A stretch of 64,000 nucleotides of DNA, taken from contig NC_090989.1 of NCBI RefSeq assembly GCF_041146395.1, positions 246,874,843 through 246,938,842 on the forward strand. The letters run 5' to 3'. The position numbers were made by a program, and so were the translations under genes. This document shows, in pieces, positions 10,975 through 23,582 of this stretch. Every line of letters starts with the position of its first letter. Within the stretch, counting starts at the first letter, position 1. Origin of the DNA: Eulemur rufifrons (lineage: Eukaryota; Chordata; Mammalia; Primates; Lemuridae). Below the pieces are notes generated by a model, which saw only the letters and a list, made by a program, of their open reading frames with translations, searched no databases and had not been told where the DNA came from.

Positions 10975-11080
10975 TTTATTATTTAAATTAATATTTAGAG
11001 CTAATTTGTACTGTGCACTTACTATGTACCAGGTAATTTGCTTTTATGAGTTTGTATTCTGTATCAGGCTGAAATGAAGC
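10975..11080 (-). repeat. MIR/L2 tail fragment, antisense
   Basis: 'gtgcacttactatgtaccag' with 'aatttgctttta' is the shared antisense 3' end of MIR and L2. It is too short to say which family. Confidence 0.5.
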
Positions 11081-11439
11081 CATTTGGGGTTTAACCACAA
11101 TGCAAATAACTTCACAAAAATGTGTCTTTTCTGTGAACTACCCATAAGCCAGTGGTTTGTTCTCTCTTTAAGATCTAATGGTCCTAAAGCAAGTTGGACA
11201 GTAACTTAATGAACTTACTTTCTTGTCACTAAGCAAGTCACTCATACCCAAATTGTGTTCGGTGGAGCAGCTGATACCCTTTTCAAAATGTAGGTTTCTC
11301 AGGTGTATATTCTAAATGGGTTACAGGAAGAGGGTTCACACAAGCTTTTGTTCTGAGGCAAACATCCATCTGTGATTTAGTTGCTATTTTGAAAATTATA
11401 ATGTATCAGTTTTATGTAATAAACTTACTTGATACCCAC

Positions 11440-11958
11440 TGTGGCAGCTTGTCTCTAAGATGACAGCCATCCTTATAATGCACAGGCCATTCTGCCCTTG
11501 AAAGATAAAATCTATTCCTCCTCCCACTTGAATCTGAGCTGGCCTATGGCTACACTGGCCAACAGATGACAGAGAAAGTGGTGCTGTATGATTCTGAGGC
11601 TAGGTCATATGCAACATTGCAGTCCCCACCTGGGTCTTTTGGAATGCTCACTTTGGGTGAGGACCGCTGCCAGTTAAAAAGTTCAACTGCTCTGAGACCA
11701 CTCTGCTGTGGGGAATTCCAAACTAGCCATGTGAAGAAGCTTCATAGAGAGATGCCTGCCCAGCCCTCAGCTGTCCCAGTCATCCCAGCCCAGGCACCAG
11801 TGAGGGAGCCTTCAGATGACTCCAGCCTCAGCCCCCATCTGTCTGCAGGTGTATGAATACTCAAGTCAGAACTGTCCAGCTGAAGCCCATAACTGCCAAA
11901 GCAGGAGAGAGAAGAACAAACTATTATTTTTGGCTGGTTTGTTATGTCACACTATATA
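11440..11958 (+). repeat. Solo MLT1-type LTR (ERVL-MaLR)
   Basis: It starts with 'tgtggcagcttgtctctaag' and proceeds through 'gagctggcctatggctacac', 'gaggctaggtcatatgcaac', 'gtgaggaccgctgcc', 'agatgactccagcctcagcc', 'tcagaactgtccagctga' and 'ggctggtttgttatgtcaca'. This is the order of a MaLR MLT1 LTR. Its size fits a single LTR and no internal retroviral sequence follows, so it is a solo LTR. The 96-codon open frame at 11566-11856 lies inside and is accidental. Confidence 0.8.
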
Positions 11959-13545
11959 AATTTTAAAAATACACTAGGCTCAGAAGATCACAGTAGGTAG
12001 AACTTTATTCCTCATATGCCTTTAACACCTTGGCTTCTACTAGAGTGTGCAGATTAGACAGTTATCCCTGGAGTTATCTCTTACTTTTTGTGCCTGCTTA
12101 AAATCTTGGCAGAGTAGAGAATTTAGGTGCATCTAGGAATGCAGAATCAAGAGGCAAAAGATCCACAAACTGAATCATACGTAGAAGAAGAAAGGCACCT
12201 TGGACCCTGGACCTCAGACTCCAGGTTAGTGCCCTTGACTGAAAATTTAAAAAAACGAAACAAATCCCTAGAAAAGGCAAGACAGAGATGCCAAAATGGT
12301 TTGGTAAAGCCATAGTCAGAAAACATAAACCCTATAAACTATAATGGAGGAGCGCCTAGATGAGAGACTCAGGTGGGAAAGAGAAAGCAATAATGCCTTG
12401 TGTGCAGGCGTGACCCGCCAGCTGGCTGACAGACTGACTGCAGATTCGACTTCATAAACCCCTGTAACTTAATCACAGTGTTTAATGTTAAGAGCTTGTG
12501 TGTGTATGTGGCATGTATATGCATTTGCATGAATGTCTATGTAGAGAAAGTCATATTCCTCATACAAAGTGTACTCATTGGGTCTTGTGTCCTGGAGGCA
12601 ATATATTTATGGTAGGTAACTTGTTTCCTCTTATGACTCCCTGGCAGAGAAATCCACCAGGTTTCTGGGGTGCCCTGCCAGAAATCTTCCTTTGACACGT
12701 TAGAGAAGTCAGTGTACATGATAATGGCTATCTCTAAGTTCAATAGAAGACTAACTGTCCAAACGAATGCTATAGATGGAGAGAGAGGTAGATGCTGACT
12801 TTTAGGAATTGGAAACTTTCAAATATATGTTATTTAAGATAAATATAATGGAAATGTACATAAATAGTAAGGGGGCAGAATGGATTTTAAATAAGAAAAT
12901 TCTCTCACTCAATATTAGATCCTTTATACATGATGTCAAATAATTGTTGTTACGGTACTTGAAACAAGCTCTTGAGGGGATTGAATTGTTTTCTAAAACC
13001 TCTTTCTCAGATATGCAACAATGATGTGATATTGATTTTAGATTCTTAAACTCAGCGAAAAGACTAGATGTGAGTGAAGCAGAACCTGAATACCACACAT
13101 GCATCGAAGAGGTGCTGTGGAGGGTCTCATATTAAACAACGAAAGGTAGAAGCAGTGCTCAAATTACAGAATGGCACGATCCCAAAATCAACTTATAAGT
13201 TCTTTTTGTAACTCATGGTACATTTTCCCACTGAAACAACATTATAAAGGATGTTAGCTTTACTGGGCAGCCTTCAGAACAGACTCAGTACATCACAGAG
13301 CTACACGGTGGTATTAACAGGCCTAACAGAGGAGAAAAAGAGGGAGAAAAAGAAGGAAGATTGGGGATTATTTTCCTTCTGGCTCCTTCATTATAAATTT
13401 TAAAAATCTGAGTTTTAAAAAATTCTTTAATAAAGATATTGTAGATAATTCTTTGGAAACAGTGCTTTTATATGGTTCTATGCATAGGAAATTACTGACT
13501 TTATTTACTAGAATGCAACTTCTGCATTCCTGACTCCCTACTCAA
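11958..13545. other. No gene seen; unassigned DNA
   Basis: I recognise no repeat family or exon. The open frames (62-100 codons, both strands) have no recognisable domain. A loosely TG-rich stretch lies near 12495-12530. Old decayed repeats may be hidden here. Confidence 0.45.
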
Positions 13546-13547
13546 TC

Positions 13548-13625
13548 AGACAAGCATCTATTGAGCACTACATGCATGCCTAACTCTGTGCTAAGAGCAA
13601 TAGAGCAATAGTTCTGACATTTTTG
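13548..13625 (-). repeat. L2/MIR tail, antisense
   Basis: 'gcatctattgagcactacat' followed by 'taactctgtgctaagagcaa' is the antisense 3' end shared by L2 and MIR. Confidence 0.6.
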
Positions 13626-14299
13626 GATTTCATAGACTTGTAGAATTTTTCAACGTAGTAGGGGCACTGCCATAAAGTTGACAAGAGATTTTTATTTGCC
13701 AAGAAAGCACACACATAAAAGAAAACAACCACCATCTATTCTCATAATTATTCTTCACTGTAGCATGGTAGAAACTTTACCCAGATTCTCAGTTGGGAGC
13801 CACTGTACTGAAAAGTACCTGAAATTAATATAAAACATATTCCCACCTGCCCAGTCTCCTCATCCTGACATGGCAGCTTCATTCTTAGTTGAACAATGTC
13901 TAAGGCTGCTATTCCTTTTCAGACAATTCCAAATTATTTTTATAAAATGTTTTAGATAAATTGGTCATTACATAGCAATTCAATCTTTCTTATTTCTAGA
14001 CATTATCTGTTTGGGATCTAGAAGCACCATCAACATATTTTCACATATTTTTTTAAAGGAATTTTCATAATCCAGTGCAGAGGTTTTCAAAACCTTTTAT
14101 TTTTTAACCATAGAATTTTTTCTTCAAACAAAATCTTATTCAGGAAGACCAATATCTAAAATAGATCAAAGTGAGCTGTTCTGACTGAAGCAGTCTGCTT
14201 GGTTTCCTTACCCCTCCTCCCTACACCACAGTTGTCCCCCAGGCACCTCCACACAACCTCCAGGGACCCACAGAGCAGTCCCGAACAGCTACTGATCTA

Positions 14300-14555
14300 A
14301 CAGAATCATAGACTGGTAGAATTTCTAAGTCAGGAAATATTTTAGAGACTATCACAAATTGCAGAATAGCAGAACAGGAAGAACCTCGTAGCTCAATTGG
14401 TTTATGCCTCTCAAATTCCCAAATAAAACTGAGGCCCAGAAAGGTGACATAATATTCCCCTTGTATCACATTCATTGCTACTTAGTTATACATAACTAAA
14501 AAATCAAGATTACTTTGCTCAAGTCCAGTGCTTTTCCTATATTATTGCAAGTCTT
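14300..14555 (-). repeat. Ancient MIR3/CR1-like repeat (low confidence)
   Basis: The order 'tcatagactggtagaatttc', 'aactgaggcccagaaaggtg' and 'tcaagtccagtgcttttcct' resembles the old mammalian repeat reading 'agaatcttagagctggaagg' then 'aactgaggcccagagaggtg' then 'ccagtgctctttccact'. The family name is uncertain. Confidence 0.5.
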
Positions 14556-15567
14556 TTGGAGGCATGTGTAAAGGGAAAATGATAGAACCATTTAGAAAAA
14601 AAATATTTAAAGCACAGAAAGTATCCAGCAGAGAAGAGAAAGCAGGAGACAGGAAGAAAAAGAAATAGACAAGTGGACAAATTACTACTAGTTCCTCCCA
14701 AGTTCAAAAAAAGGAAGAAGAGAATATTGTCTATAAGAGGCTTACAATCTAGTTAGGAAAAAAAGAAAGAGTGATGTGCAAAAGGATGTTTACAACTTCT
14801 GTGATGCTCTAAGAAGACCAACTCCAAGCAATGACAAGAAGTTATGAAAATTTTAATAATTACTAAATTGGGAGTTATACAGACATATGAGGAAAACTTG
14901 CTGTGCCATAATCAAAGGGGGTTAAAAATTATAGTTTGGACCAAAATTTGACAATCAAATTTATAAAAGCTTTCCTATAGCAAAACTTCACTTTGGGAGA
15001 GGGCACTTGTTGTTTTATAAGACAAAGAGCTCCGTTAGGGCACAAATAGCTCAATCAGTCAGACTGAATATTACAATGTGAGCACCAGCAACATGAACCC
15101 ATGAACATACATAAATGAGTCCTGGGAGCACACGGTATAGGCAGATTTACATACCACTATTTTCTTTGTCCCCTACGAACTCACAGTTAGTGTTTAACAG
15201 ATATAAATTCTCTCTTACCCTCCCTCCATTCCTTTTTCCTTCCCTTTCATGCTTCAACTTGTTTCATGTGTGTGTGTGTGTGTGTGTGTGTGTATCACTA
15301 AGTAGACAGAATGTCAGCATTTTTTTCCTAGCAGCAATTTAATGGTGATTTGGATTCAAATTTTTACTGACATATAGGACAAATGGCAAACCCAATCTTA
15401 TAAAATTCATCTGTTAGCAAGTGGTTCTAAATTAGAAAGCACTACACCTGAGAAAGAAAAAGATTTTTCTAATTGTGCCAATTCATTTATTTTTCTACTG
15501 TTAAAAGCCTCTATGATAATATTAAAGAAACTTTTTCAAAAAAGAAAGAAATTATCTTCATCTTTTT
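14556..15567. other. No gene seen; unassigned A-rich DNA
   Basis: Purine-rich (GAAA-like) stretch around 14580-14780, then AT-rich DNA with the TG microsatellite at 15267-15293. No exon or named repeat is recognised. Confidence 0.45.
15267..15293. repeat. (TG)n microsatellite
   Basis: A pure run of about 13 TG units. Uninterrupted runs of this length are usually polymorphic. Confidence 0.95.
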
Positions 15568-15725
15568 TTAAATTTCAAAATATTAAGGGGGTCCAAGTGG
15601 TTTTGCTACATGGATGAATTGTATAATTGCTGAAGTCAGGGCTTTCAGTGTGCCCATCACAGAGTAGTGTACATTATACTCAATGGATACGTTTTTTTAT
15701 CCCTCATCCTCATCCTTGTATTATA
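15568..15725 (-). repeat. L1 3' UTR fragment, antisense (probable)
   Basis: 'gggggtccaagtggttttgc', 'acatggatgaattgtataat', 'gtgcccatcacagagtagtg', 'tacattatactcaatgg' and 'tttatccctcatcc' match the antisense 3' UTR type seen in primate L1 copies ('tgtacattgtacccattagg'). The body is absent and the boundaries are approximate. Confidence 0.55.
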
Positions 15726-15931
15726 ACTGTTTGCATTTGTCCATGTTCTCATTCAATCTGTGTTTATATTCTTATGTATTTTTAAAATAGTTTTAAATCA
15801 TGTTATGTCATGTAATTTTGTATTCTAGTTTGATCACCATTGCATTTTGTAAGCATTTATATATGTTGTTACTTAGTTTCTTTGTCAGGGACCCTTAAAA
15901 CAAAGCCAGTGTATATGGAGAGATTTAAGCA

Positions 15932-16764
15932 CAGCAGGTCCTCCAATAACGTCATTTTGTTCAACATTATTTCGTTATAACAATGAGAGAAAAAATCAAC
16001 TTCCAGCTGGGGCCACTGACTGTGTGGAGTGTGCACGCTCCTCCCAGGTGTGCATGGGTTTTCTCTGGGTATTCTGGTTTCCTCCCACATCTCAAAAACG
16101 TACATGTTTAGTTAACTGACATGTCTATATGGTCCCAGTGTAAGAGTGTGTGCGTGTGTGTGTGTGTGTGAGTGCCCTGCTATGGAATGGCATCCTGTCC
16201 AGGGTGGGTTCCTGCCTTGTGCCCTGAGCTGTCGCATGGATTCTGGTCACCCTCAGTCTTGAACTGGAATAAACAGGAAAATGAATGAATGAATAAATGT
16301 GAAAAATTCATAAAGTATATGATTATACAAATGCATGACAATAAATGATGCGGCAAGAAAGACCTCAGCAAGGCTGCCACATTCATGATTGTTTTTTAAC
16401 TGTCTGGTGATAGGAGGTGCTCCTTATAATTTTTGCTTTGCAAACATTTATTCCTTGATTTAACTCACCAGCATGACAACCACCATCACTCACTGATTTA
16501 CTAAAAAAAGGGTAAATAATTATCTTTTTATTAATCTTTCTTAAATGTATATATAGATCACGTTTATTACAATGCTTAATATTAGAGGTTTTGGGGTCTT
16601 TATTTATAAGTTTGATGATGCTTGTGTGACCAGAGATATGCTGGAGGAACTTAACCCTTGTTTACATCCATTAGCCTGTGGTAAAATTGGTTTTGTTACA
16701 TGTCGTTTTGCTTAAAGTCGCAGTTTCCAAGAACCTATCGATGACATTAAGTAAGGACTTGCTG
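15932..16764. mobile_element. Tc1/mariner-type DNA transposon (MER104/Kanga-like)
   Basis: The ends are imperfect inverted repeats: the left starts 'cagcaggtcctccaataacg', and the right, read on the bottom strand, starts 'cagcaagtccttacttaatg'. The right end is followed by TA and the left is preceded by CA, consistent with a mutated TA duplication. The interior has 'ttccagctggggccactgac', 'ggtttcctcccacatc' and 'ggcatcctgtccagggtggg', a motif block I know as very widespread in vertebrate genomes. There is no transposase frame, so it is non-autonomous. The exact family name is from memory and unsure. Confidence 0.75.
16145..16171. repeat. (TG)n microsatellite inside the DNA transposon
   Basis: A TG run with one GC interruption, at the place where related elements also carry a TG-rich segment ('agtgtgagtgagtgtg'). 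It probably arose by expansion of an ancestral TG-rich part of the transposon. Confidence 0.9.
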
Positions 16765-17714
16765 TACATAAAAACGAGCCATCTTGGTTGTGACCAAGTT
16801 TCTCTTTTGAACACTAGTATGTACTAACACTAAGGAAATACAAACATTGCTGGTTTGAGAGTATTTTTTAAAATTAGCCATTTGAAAAAAAATAGTGAAT
16901 TTGAACTTACTGAATAGATAATTTAACCCAAAGGTGACATATTTTCTTTTTAAGAACAACGAAATAACCACATTAGTCTTCAGTATGAGAATTATAGCTT
17001 GTATGATACCTGTGTTGGAACATCTGAATCATTAACTCCCTATTAATCTAGCTATTTGATACAGTGCTTTGTCTTTTAAAAATGACATATTTACCTAATC
17101 TTCTCTGATAGGAATTAATCTGTTCCCAAGATGATTTTTTGAACCCTTTATTTGTGTTTTCCTTATATACTTTTATTTAAAATGCCAGGTAGAATAAATT
17201 AGTATACTATTTAAATTAAACATATTTTTAATAGACAATAGACTATTAGTAACTTAAAGGTATGGATTTTGTCTGATTCATTTTTGTCTCTTTCACAGCT
17301 TGAAACAATCTGTATTGTTGTACAAATAATATATGCTCAAGAAAAGTTCCTTGAACTGAATTGATCTTAGCTTCAAAATCATTAGTTACCAGGAGAAATG
17401 TCTTCTTGATAAATCTAAGCCAGATTGTAACTGGGTCCTGATATTTACTAGAGGAGTCATTTAGGGTATTTACCATTCAACTGTGTTGATGGAATATACA
17501 CACTAAGAATCTAAAAAGCTATTACCTTGAGTAATTTTGCCATTTCAGTCATGGATTAAATCAATTAAGTAATTTCTAACTCTAAGAGGGCTTAGAACAC
17601 GTGGTCTTTTATATTCTGTAATTTTGTTTGAATTCATTTTGTGTTTGTACACAGTCATTTACTGTATGAAGAGAACGCATTCTATAATAACCAAATCTGA
17701 AAAAAAAATCCAGT
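16765..17714. other. No gene seen; AT-rich unassigned DNA
   Basis: No exon or recognisable repeat. The open frames of 74-76 codons on the bottom strand are in AT-rich sequence and have no domain signature. Confidence 0.45.
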
Positions 17715-17955
17715 TTAGATCAGGTGTTCCTGCTATATTCTCTTAGAGGACTCACTCCCTCATAACACCTATCCCGGTATGTAATTATATATTTGTGTGG
17801 CTATCTGATGAATGTGCTTCTCCCTCAGAGTTGGTAAAGGCCGTGAGAGCAGGGGCCACGTCTATTTGTGTACTATTTTATCCCCAGAGTTTGGCACAGT
17901 CTCTGACCCATAGTGGAAACTCAACAAAAGCACCTGAACAAATTAGTGATGTTCA
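17715..17955 (+). repeat. L2 LINE 3' end, sense
   Basis: 'gttggtaaaggccgtgagag', 'caggggccacgtctatttg', 'tatccccagagtttggcaca' and 'catagtggaaactcaac' follow the sense L2 3' end ('gagggcagggactttgtctg' then 'tatccccagtgcctagaaca'). Confidence 0.72.
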
Positions 17956-20013
17956 AGAGAAAGCAGAATTTGAGCTAGGTTTTGATGACAGGTGAGGGAA
18001 CTCATCTAGCAGAATGAAAAATGTACACCAAATAGGGTGATGGTTTGAAATGGGGGTATGGGTAGAGATAAAAACATTGTTGAATACAGCAGGGATCTCT
18101 GTGTTTTGGTAGCAAGTATGTATATAAAAGGAATTCCTTCCAGAAATGGGTTTGTGTCTTTATCTGACATGATTTTTAAAACCACCAAGAAGCCCAGTAG
18201 TAATGAGCAGTAATGGATTTGGGAGGCTTTTTATTTATTTTTTAGACACATGCACTTAGGCTGCGTTTGTTATGCAAGAAGGGGAAATTTCCATGATGCA
18301 CATAGTTAGGCAGTGTTTCTGAAAGTGGTAGATTACTGTTGTTTCCTTCCCCTGGAAAAATGACAAAATATTAAACAGTTTTTCCAACAGCACATGACTC
18401 TCAAATATGTAAACTTTTCACTGATCAGGATATGAGCAGCTGGGGTCATACCAATCCCGTGGTCCTTTTTTCCCCCTCCTTTCTTTCTGTCACCCTTCTC
18501 TTGTCAGTCTGTTTCCCTCTCCCTTTCTTTTCTATAGTTTATATCTAATTCTTCATACATCCCAAGACATTTGATGTTCAGTGTCTCAAATTGATATACT
18601 TATTTTGTAGGTAAAAATTCAATCTTTTTTTTTTTTTAAAGTTTTGTTTAAAGAATGTGGCTGCTCACAATGTCCCGTTGGGCTGTGATCCTGTTTATTT
18701 TGAGTGAGGTTTGGGTGATTTCTGTCTGAGGTTCATTTTAGCTGATGAGGGAAGTATAAGTGGCAGTGAGTTTGGATATATTTTTAATATATGATCTTTT
18801 ATTTTGATTGCAGCTTTGACAAAAGTGCATTTTGCAAATCCTCCCTCTGTAAGGCAGCCAAGTCAGAGCAGAGGAAAAAAACTTCATGAGAAAGCATCCA
18901 AAAATGCATAGATGATCTTATCATTTTGAGATAGTCAACCTGGCCCAGTATTCCTTCTTTGTCTGGTTTCTATTAAAGCCATTAATGGATTCAGTAGACT
19001 GAACTTCCTGCCTATCTTCCCAGAGATGTAAACCCCAGTGGCATCAGAATCATATGAATAGGCCTGTATGTACTGATAAGCAATTATCATTGGGTAAAAG
19101 GAAGAATGATAAGGTCTAGGCCTATCACAGGGCAAAGACACTAAGATTTATTTCCAATGTTATCAAGAGAGCTTTGCTACCCCTGCAAAGCTCCTTCTGG
19201 GAGAAAAAAAGAAGAGAAAAGCATAAGAGGAGATTATATTTCTTGCAAACATTTATCAATCAAAACAAGAAACTCTGAATGTGAAGTTGAAACACAATCA
19301 CCAAGTCAATTTTAAATGGGAGAAAAACCCACAGAAAACATGGGCCTTCTGAGGATTAAAAGAAGACATCTTTACCTGAGATTTAAAAAATCCTTACCAG
19401 AGATCAAAATAGAGAGGGGTTATGAGAAGGAGGAATAGTGGAGATAGCTTTTGCAAATGATTTGGGATTGAAATAATTTATACAGCTTGTATTCAGCCAG
19501 TGAGAGCAAGATGGAAAATTTATAGAACTGTATAAAATGTCTTGCATTAGATCAGAACTATAAAAAACAGAACACAGCTCAACTCTAGGGACACAGAAGA
19601 TTTTTTTAAATTAGGAAATATAAGTTGTCCATGGAATGCAATTTTAATCATGAACTTGATGATGATGAATATTAATTCCAAACAAACCCTTTTAACCAAA
19701 GTATCTTTTGCCCCAGTAAGACTACAATGATCTCTCAAGGAAAGATGAAAACTCTATTAGGGAACACTTCCCACTATGTGTTCTTTCTTAAGGCATCCTC
19801 TCTGAAATGAAAATTTCAAGGAAATCAGCCAGCTCAGGAGCTATCTAGCAGACCAAAGAATGCTAAAATGTTTTATCACACATCAACCTCCACAGCTCCA
19901 TGTCTCAGAAATGTCTTGCACTAAAACTGAACAGCAATGCCTAACAAATATTTATGATTGAACAAGTTTAGGGAGCAGCTAATCCACACATACTGAACTA
20001 GTCCCATTCACCC
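17956..20013. other. No gene seen; unassigned DNA
   Basis: About 2 kb without a recognisable repeat or exon, apart from short T-runs (18627-18640). Short open frames of 60-68 codons only. Decayed repeats may be present below my recognition limit. Confidence 0.4.
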
Positions 20014-20150
20014 CATTCATTAACACATTCATTCACGTGACAGTTACTCATTAAACACGTGATATATGTTAAGCACTGGACTAAGTAGTGGGGATGCTGA
20101 AGCGAGCAGACAAAACACTTGCCCTCTTACGACATGTAACATGTCAATCT
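20014..20150 (-). repeat. L2 LINE 3' end, antisense
   Basis: 'cattcattaacacattcatt', 'catatgttaagcactggact'-like order, 'gtagtggggatgctgaagcg' and 'agcagacaaaacacttgcc' match the antisense L2 tail ('aggcactggggatacagcag' then 'gaacaaaacagacaaa'). Confidence 0.72.
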
Positions 20151-20229
20151 TGTATTTCACTGGCCTGTTAGTTTTGTATTTAAACTCTTTTAGAAAGCCA
20201 AGAAATTCTTTTTCAAACAAAATTATTAG

Positions 20230-20385
20230 AATACCAGACTTGTATAGATAGAAAGGCTCTCAAAGGCAGGTCATCCAGCCCGACTCCTTAACATAAGAAA
20301 TAAAGTAAGATCCACAGTCTCTTGCCCATGACCTCACAGTCTGTGTTATAAAGAGATCCCAAACCCAGGAAATGGTGATATGCAC
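20230..20385 (-). repeat. Ancient MIR3/CR1-like repeat fragment (low confidence)
   Basis: 'gatagaaaggctctcaaagg' and 'caggtcatccagcccgactc' resemble the 'ggtcatctagtccaaccccc' block of an old amniote repeat; 'cttgcccatgacctcacagt' continues it. The family is uncertain. Confidence 0.45.
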
Positions 20386-20807
20386 AATAATACCAGAAAC
20401 TTGAGAATCGTTTGTAGAAGAATTGAAAAGAATTGCATGGTAGAAGAGAAGGGCAGGAAAGGCAAAAAGGTAGAGCCATGTATGACAAAAGCTGAGAAAC
20501 GGTCCAGTACCAAGTAGAGCCTTCAGATTACGACTCCAAAAAGGAGCAGTAAACCTGACTGTGAAAATGTCCTTTCAATTATTCTCTCTCCACAAAGATA
20601 ACCCTGCTTATGCTTATTTCCAGAATGCTAAAACAGTTCTACTGAGAATTGAAATGAAATGCCCCTGCTGGACCCTCTCTCGCTTACCAGATGCCCCTTA
20701 CACACAGAACAAAAAGTATGAGAAAATAGGAAGGAATTCTTTCTATCATTTTTACAGCTAATTCCAACAATTAACTCTCATACCTGAGAGTTGTAGAGCA
20801 ATCTATG

Positions 20808-20960
20808 GTTTTTTAAGTATTATCACATTTTATTTTCACAGCAACACTCTGATGGTTGGATGGGCAGCCACACCATTTATTAAACTATTAGTGAGAATAC
20901 ATAAATGACTTGGTAAAGTCACAAAAGAAATTAAGGTTATGGACTATATTTTTCTAGCTC
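20808..20960 (-). repeat. MIR SINE fragment, antisense
   Basis: 'agtattatcacattttattt', 'tcacagcaacactctgatgg' and 'gacttggtaaagtcacaaaa' follow antisense MIR core order. Diverged. Confidence 0.6.
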
Positions 20961-23396
20961 CTGGTCTGGTTTTCTTTTCATTTTATCAAGGTTTCACTCA
21001 CAAACAGTGTCACGTTCAAGAAGGTCTGCAGGTGAGCAATTCCTCTCTCTGCTCATGAATATATTCGTGCAGTATCTTTCACAGAGCTCGGATGGTGGAG
21101 ATGATCAATGGATGTTTAATGAATGATCATTTTTTGTTGAAATCAAGGACATTTGTTACATGTCCTAACAGAGCTCCCATCTTATAAAATCTTTCAGTAG
21201 AATCCTCCTCCCTACTCTCAGGAGAGGTCTGCAAATGTGGGTGAGATTTCTATGAAAAGTTACAAAAGTAGGGAGAAACTCAAAGATTATTTTGCTAAGT
21301 TGCAAACTGATGGAAAATATTAAAGTATAATCTAATTTCCTTACAATGTTTCTCAGTTTTCTGGTATTTATTCCTCTATGTAATCATAAGTTGTGTGCTA
21401 TTAAAAAATATCCATACATCTAGCTATCTTATACATATAATAAAAAGTAAATGATATGTATAAAATAGAATGTAACCTATGCAAATATAACCAGGAAGGC
21501 ACAGCTGTATCCTTTCCAAATCACAGTGAACATATCAGTTAAGTATAACTCTACTCTTACTACTTCTGTTCAACATTTTACTGAAGTTTCTACCCAGGGA
21601 AATTATGCAAGAAAGAAACAAAAGACTTATAGATTGTAAAGGAAGAAGTATTAATAAAACTATCTCTCTTTGTTGATGATATAATCTTATCTAGAAATAT
21701 ACAGGCTGAATTTCTGTGGCATTAAAAACAACATACCAACTGCTGGCACCAGAATTATTCTTAGGGAGGAAAATATATTTGTTTAGGAAAATTCCTTTAT
21801 AAGTCCTTTGGGAGTAGAAGGTGAAATCTTGAAAGGCATGAGTATTTGGAGAAAAGAAAAAATACTGTGTCTATTGCTCTGCATTAGGTAATAGCAGGAA
21901 TTTAGCAGTACAAGGATACAGGGAAAAAAGTGGGAATAGGGAAAAGAATGCCTGACTTGGGAACATGGAAGGATATCTGAAAAGTTTTTAAGAACAGGAA
22001 GAAATTTGCATTTCTGCGATGTAAACCCCTTTCCACTCTCCTTAAATCTTAAGTTTGCTGTACACACAAGTACTTGGTGCTTTAGCAGTAGAAGGTCAGG
22101 CAGATGGGTGAAGTTATATAGGCCACTTTTCTATTCCATTGCATTAGAAGTGATGGTATTTTATTTCTTGTATATGTTGGTAGAAGCTTCATGACCACAG
22201 GGTTTGCTGAGCTCTGTGCATTTAAATTTTACTGGAGAGTTTAAATACCCTAACTGTGGTCACAAACTGTGAGGAAGCCTCAGGCTAAGCATTCTGATGT
22301 TATTCCTAGCAAGAAAAGTGGCCTCATAAGGAAGAAGCCTCCTGCTGTGCACATTCAAGAAGACACAGGCAGGGCGTGAACTAGGATCCAAGGCAGCTCA
22401 TGTGCGCCAACTGCCCTGCATGTCCAGGGAATGTTGGTCTCAGCTGGTAACCCCAAGCCTCTTAAAGACAGTCACATTGCATGGATCCCTCTCATGATCA
22501 GAGAATTATGAAATAATTTCAAGGCCTGGTGGAACTTGGTGGTTATGCTCTTTTGTCAGCATTGTGTCAATACAAGCCCACCTTTTGTTTGTTTGTGTTC
22601 CCATGGGAGTTGGCTTGGCATTTCATAAAGCGGAATTAGACTCCTCTCACTGCAGGGCAAATTTTCCTTCTCTGTCTTCTTTTTGCCCACCATAGGGTAG
22701 TGGTTGGGGAAAGAGTGGAGGGAAAGGGAAAGTTTGAGAAGCAGGTATAATAAGTGCACAGACATGTTTGTTCATATATGTGGATGATATGAAGGTGAAG
22801 AGAGAATTGGTTGAATGTTTACTTTATGTCCTTCCCACTTCTGAGATAATAGAATTCTTAAAATGTTGGCTTTGTGTATGACCAAAAGGGTTACAGCTTC
22901 CTCACAATTTGCCACCCAGGGTTTTAAAAAAAATAGAATTTGTTGATTGGTTAATCAAAGTCAGGGTCTTCTAGGTTCTAGCCTTCTTTGCTGTCTTTAC
23001 CAAGGCCCATCCAAGGGCAGGGAGAGGAGTACGTGATGCGGATCCTGTAGTCTCAGATGACTGAGCCTGACTTCCTTCCCTGAAAGAATCCGTCCAAAGT
23101 AGCAGCCCTGCCTTTTTGTCACCCTCTGGTTGCCAGCCCCTCCCTCCCTACCGCCTGGCCAAGCTGCTTTACTGCACAAGCCATTCCTCAATGACCAGAG
23201 TGATTCCAGTCGGGGCCGGCAGCTTTCCCAAGATGATCATGTGCTTATAGCTGCCACCCCCCTGGGCAACACCCAGTGACATTCCTAAGGAGCCTACTTT
23301 CTTTTCTTCCCCTTTATGATATCTCCCTTCAAAAATGGTCAATCTGAAATTGACTATTGAAAGAAACACCATCTTCTCTCAGTTCCTGTTGTCTTT
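20961..23396. other. No gene seen; mostly unassigned DNA
   Basis: Nothing nameable over about 2.4 kb. The 94-codon bottom-strand frame at 21783-22067 has no recognisable domain. The region near 22980-23300 is somewhat GC-richer and not repeat-like, with no splice-bounded coding pattern I can support. Confidence 0.4.
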
Positions 23397-23582
23397 CTGT
23401 GGTTCTCAGTGTTTGGAAAGCATCAGAATCACCTGTAGTGCTTGATAAAATAGATTACTGAGCTCTACCTTGATTCTGGTTGTGTAACTATGTAAAGATG
23501 CTGCCTAAGAATATGCTTTTCTAACAAGTTCTCTGGTAATGTTGATGTTGCTGGTCCAGGGTTAGCATGTTGAGAACTACTG
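23397..23582 (+). repeat. MER5A (hAT-Charlie derived MITE), full length
   Basis: Terminal inverted repeats 'ctgtggttctcagtg' and 'gttgagaactactg' bracket 'gcatcagaatcacctg', 'gcttttctaacaagttctc' and 'gatgttgctggtccagg', the complete MER5A order. It is a non-autonomous DNA transposon, long inactive. Confidence 0.9.

Noticed and set aside
11566..11856. 96-codon + strand frame
   Set aside because: It lies wholly inside an MLT1 LTR, which is non-coding.
11440..11958. A full endogenous retrovirus
   Set aside because: Only one LTR is present and no gag, pol or env-like sequence follows. A solo LTR is the simplest reading.
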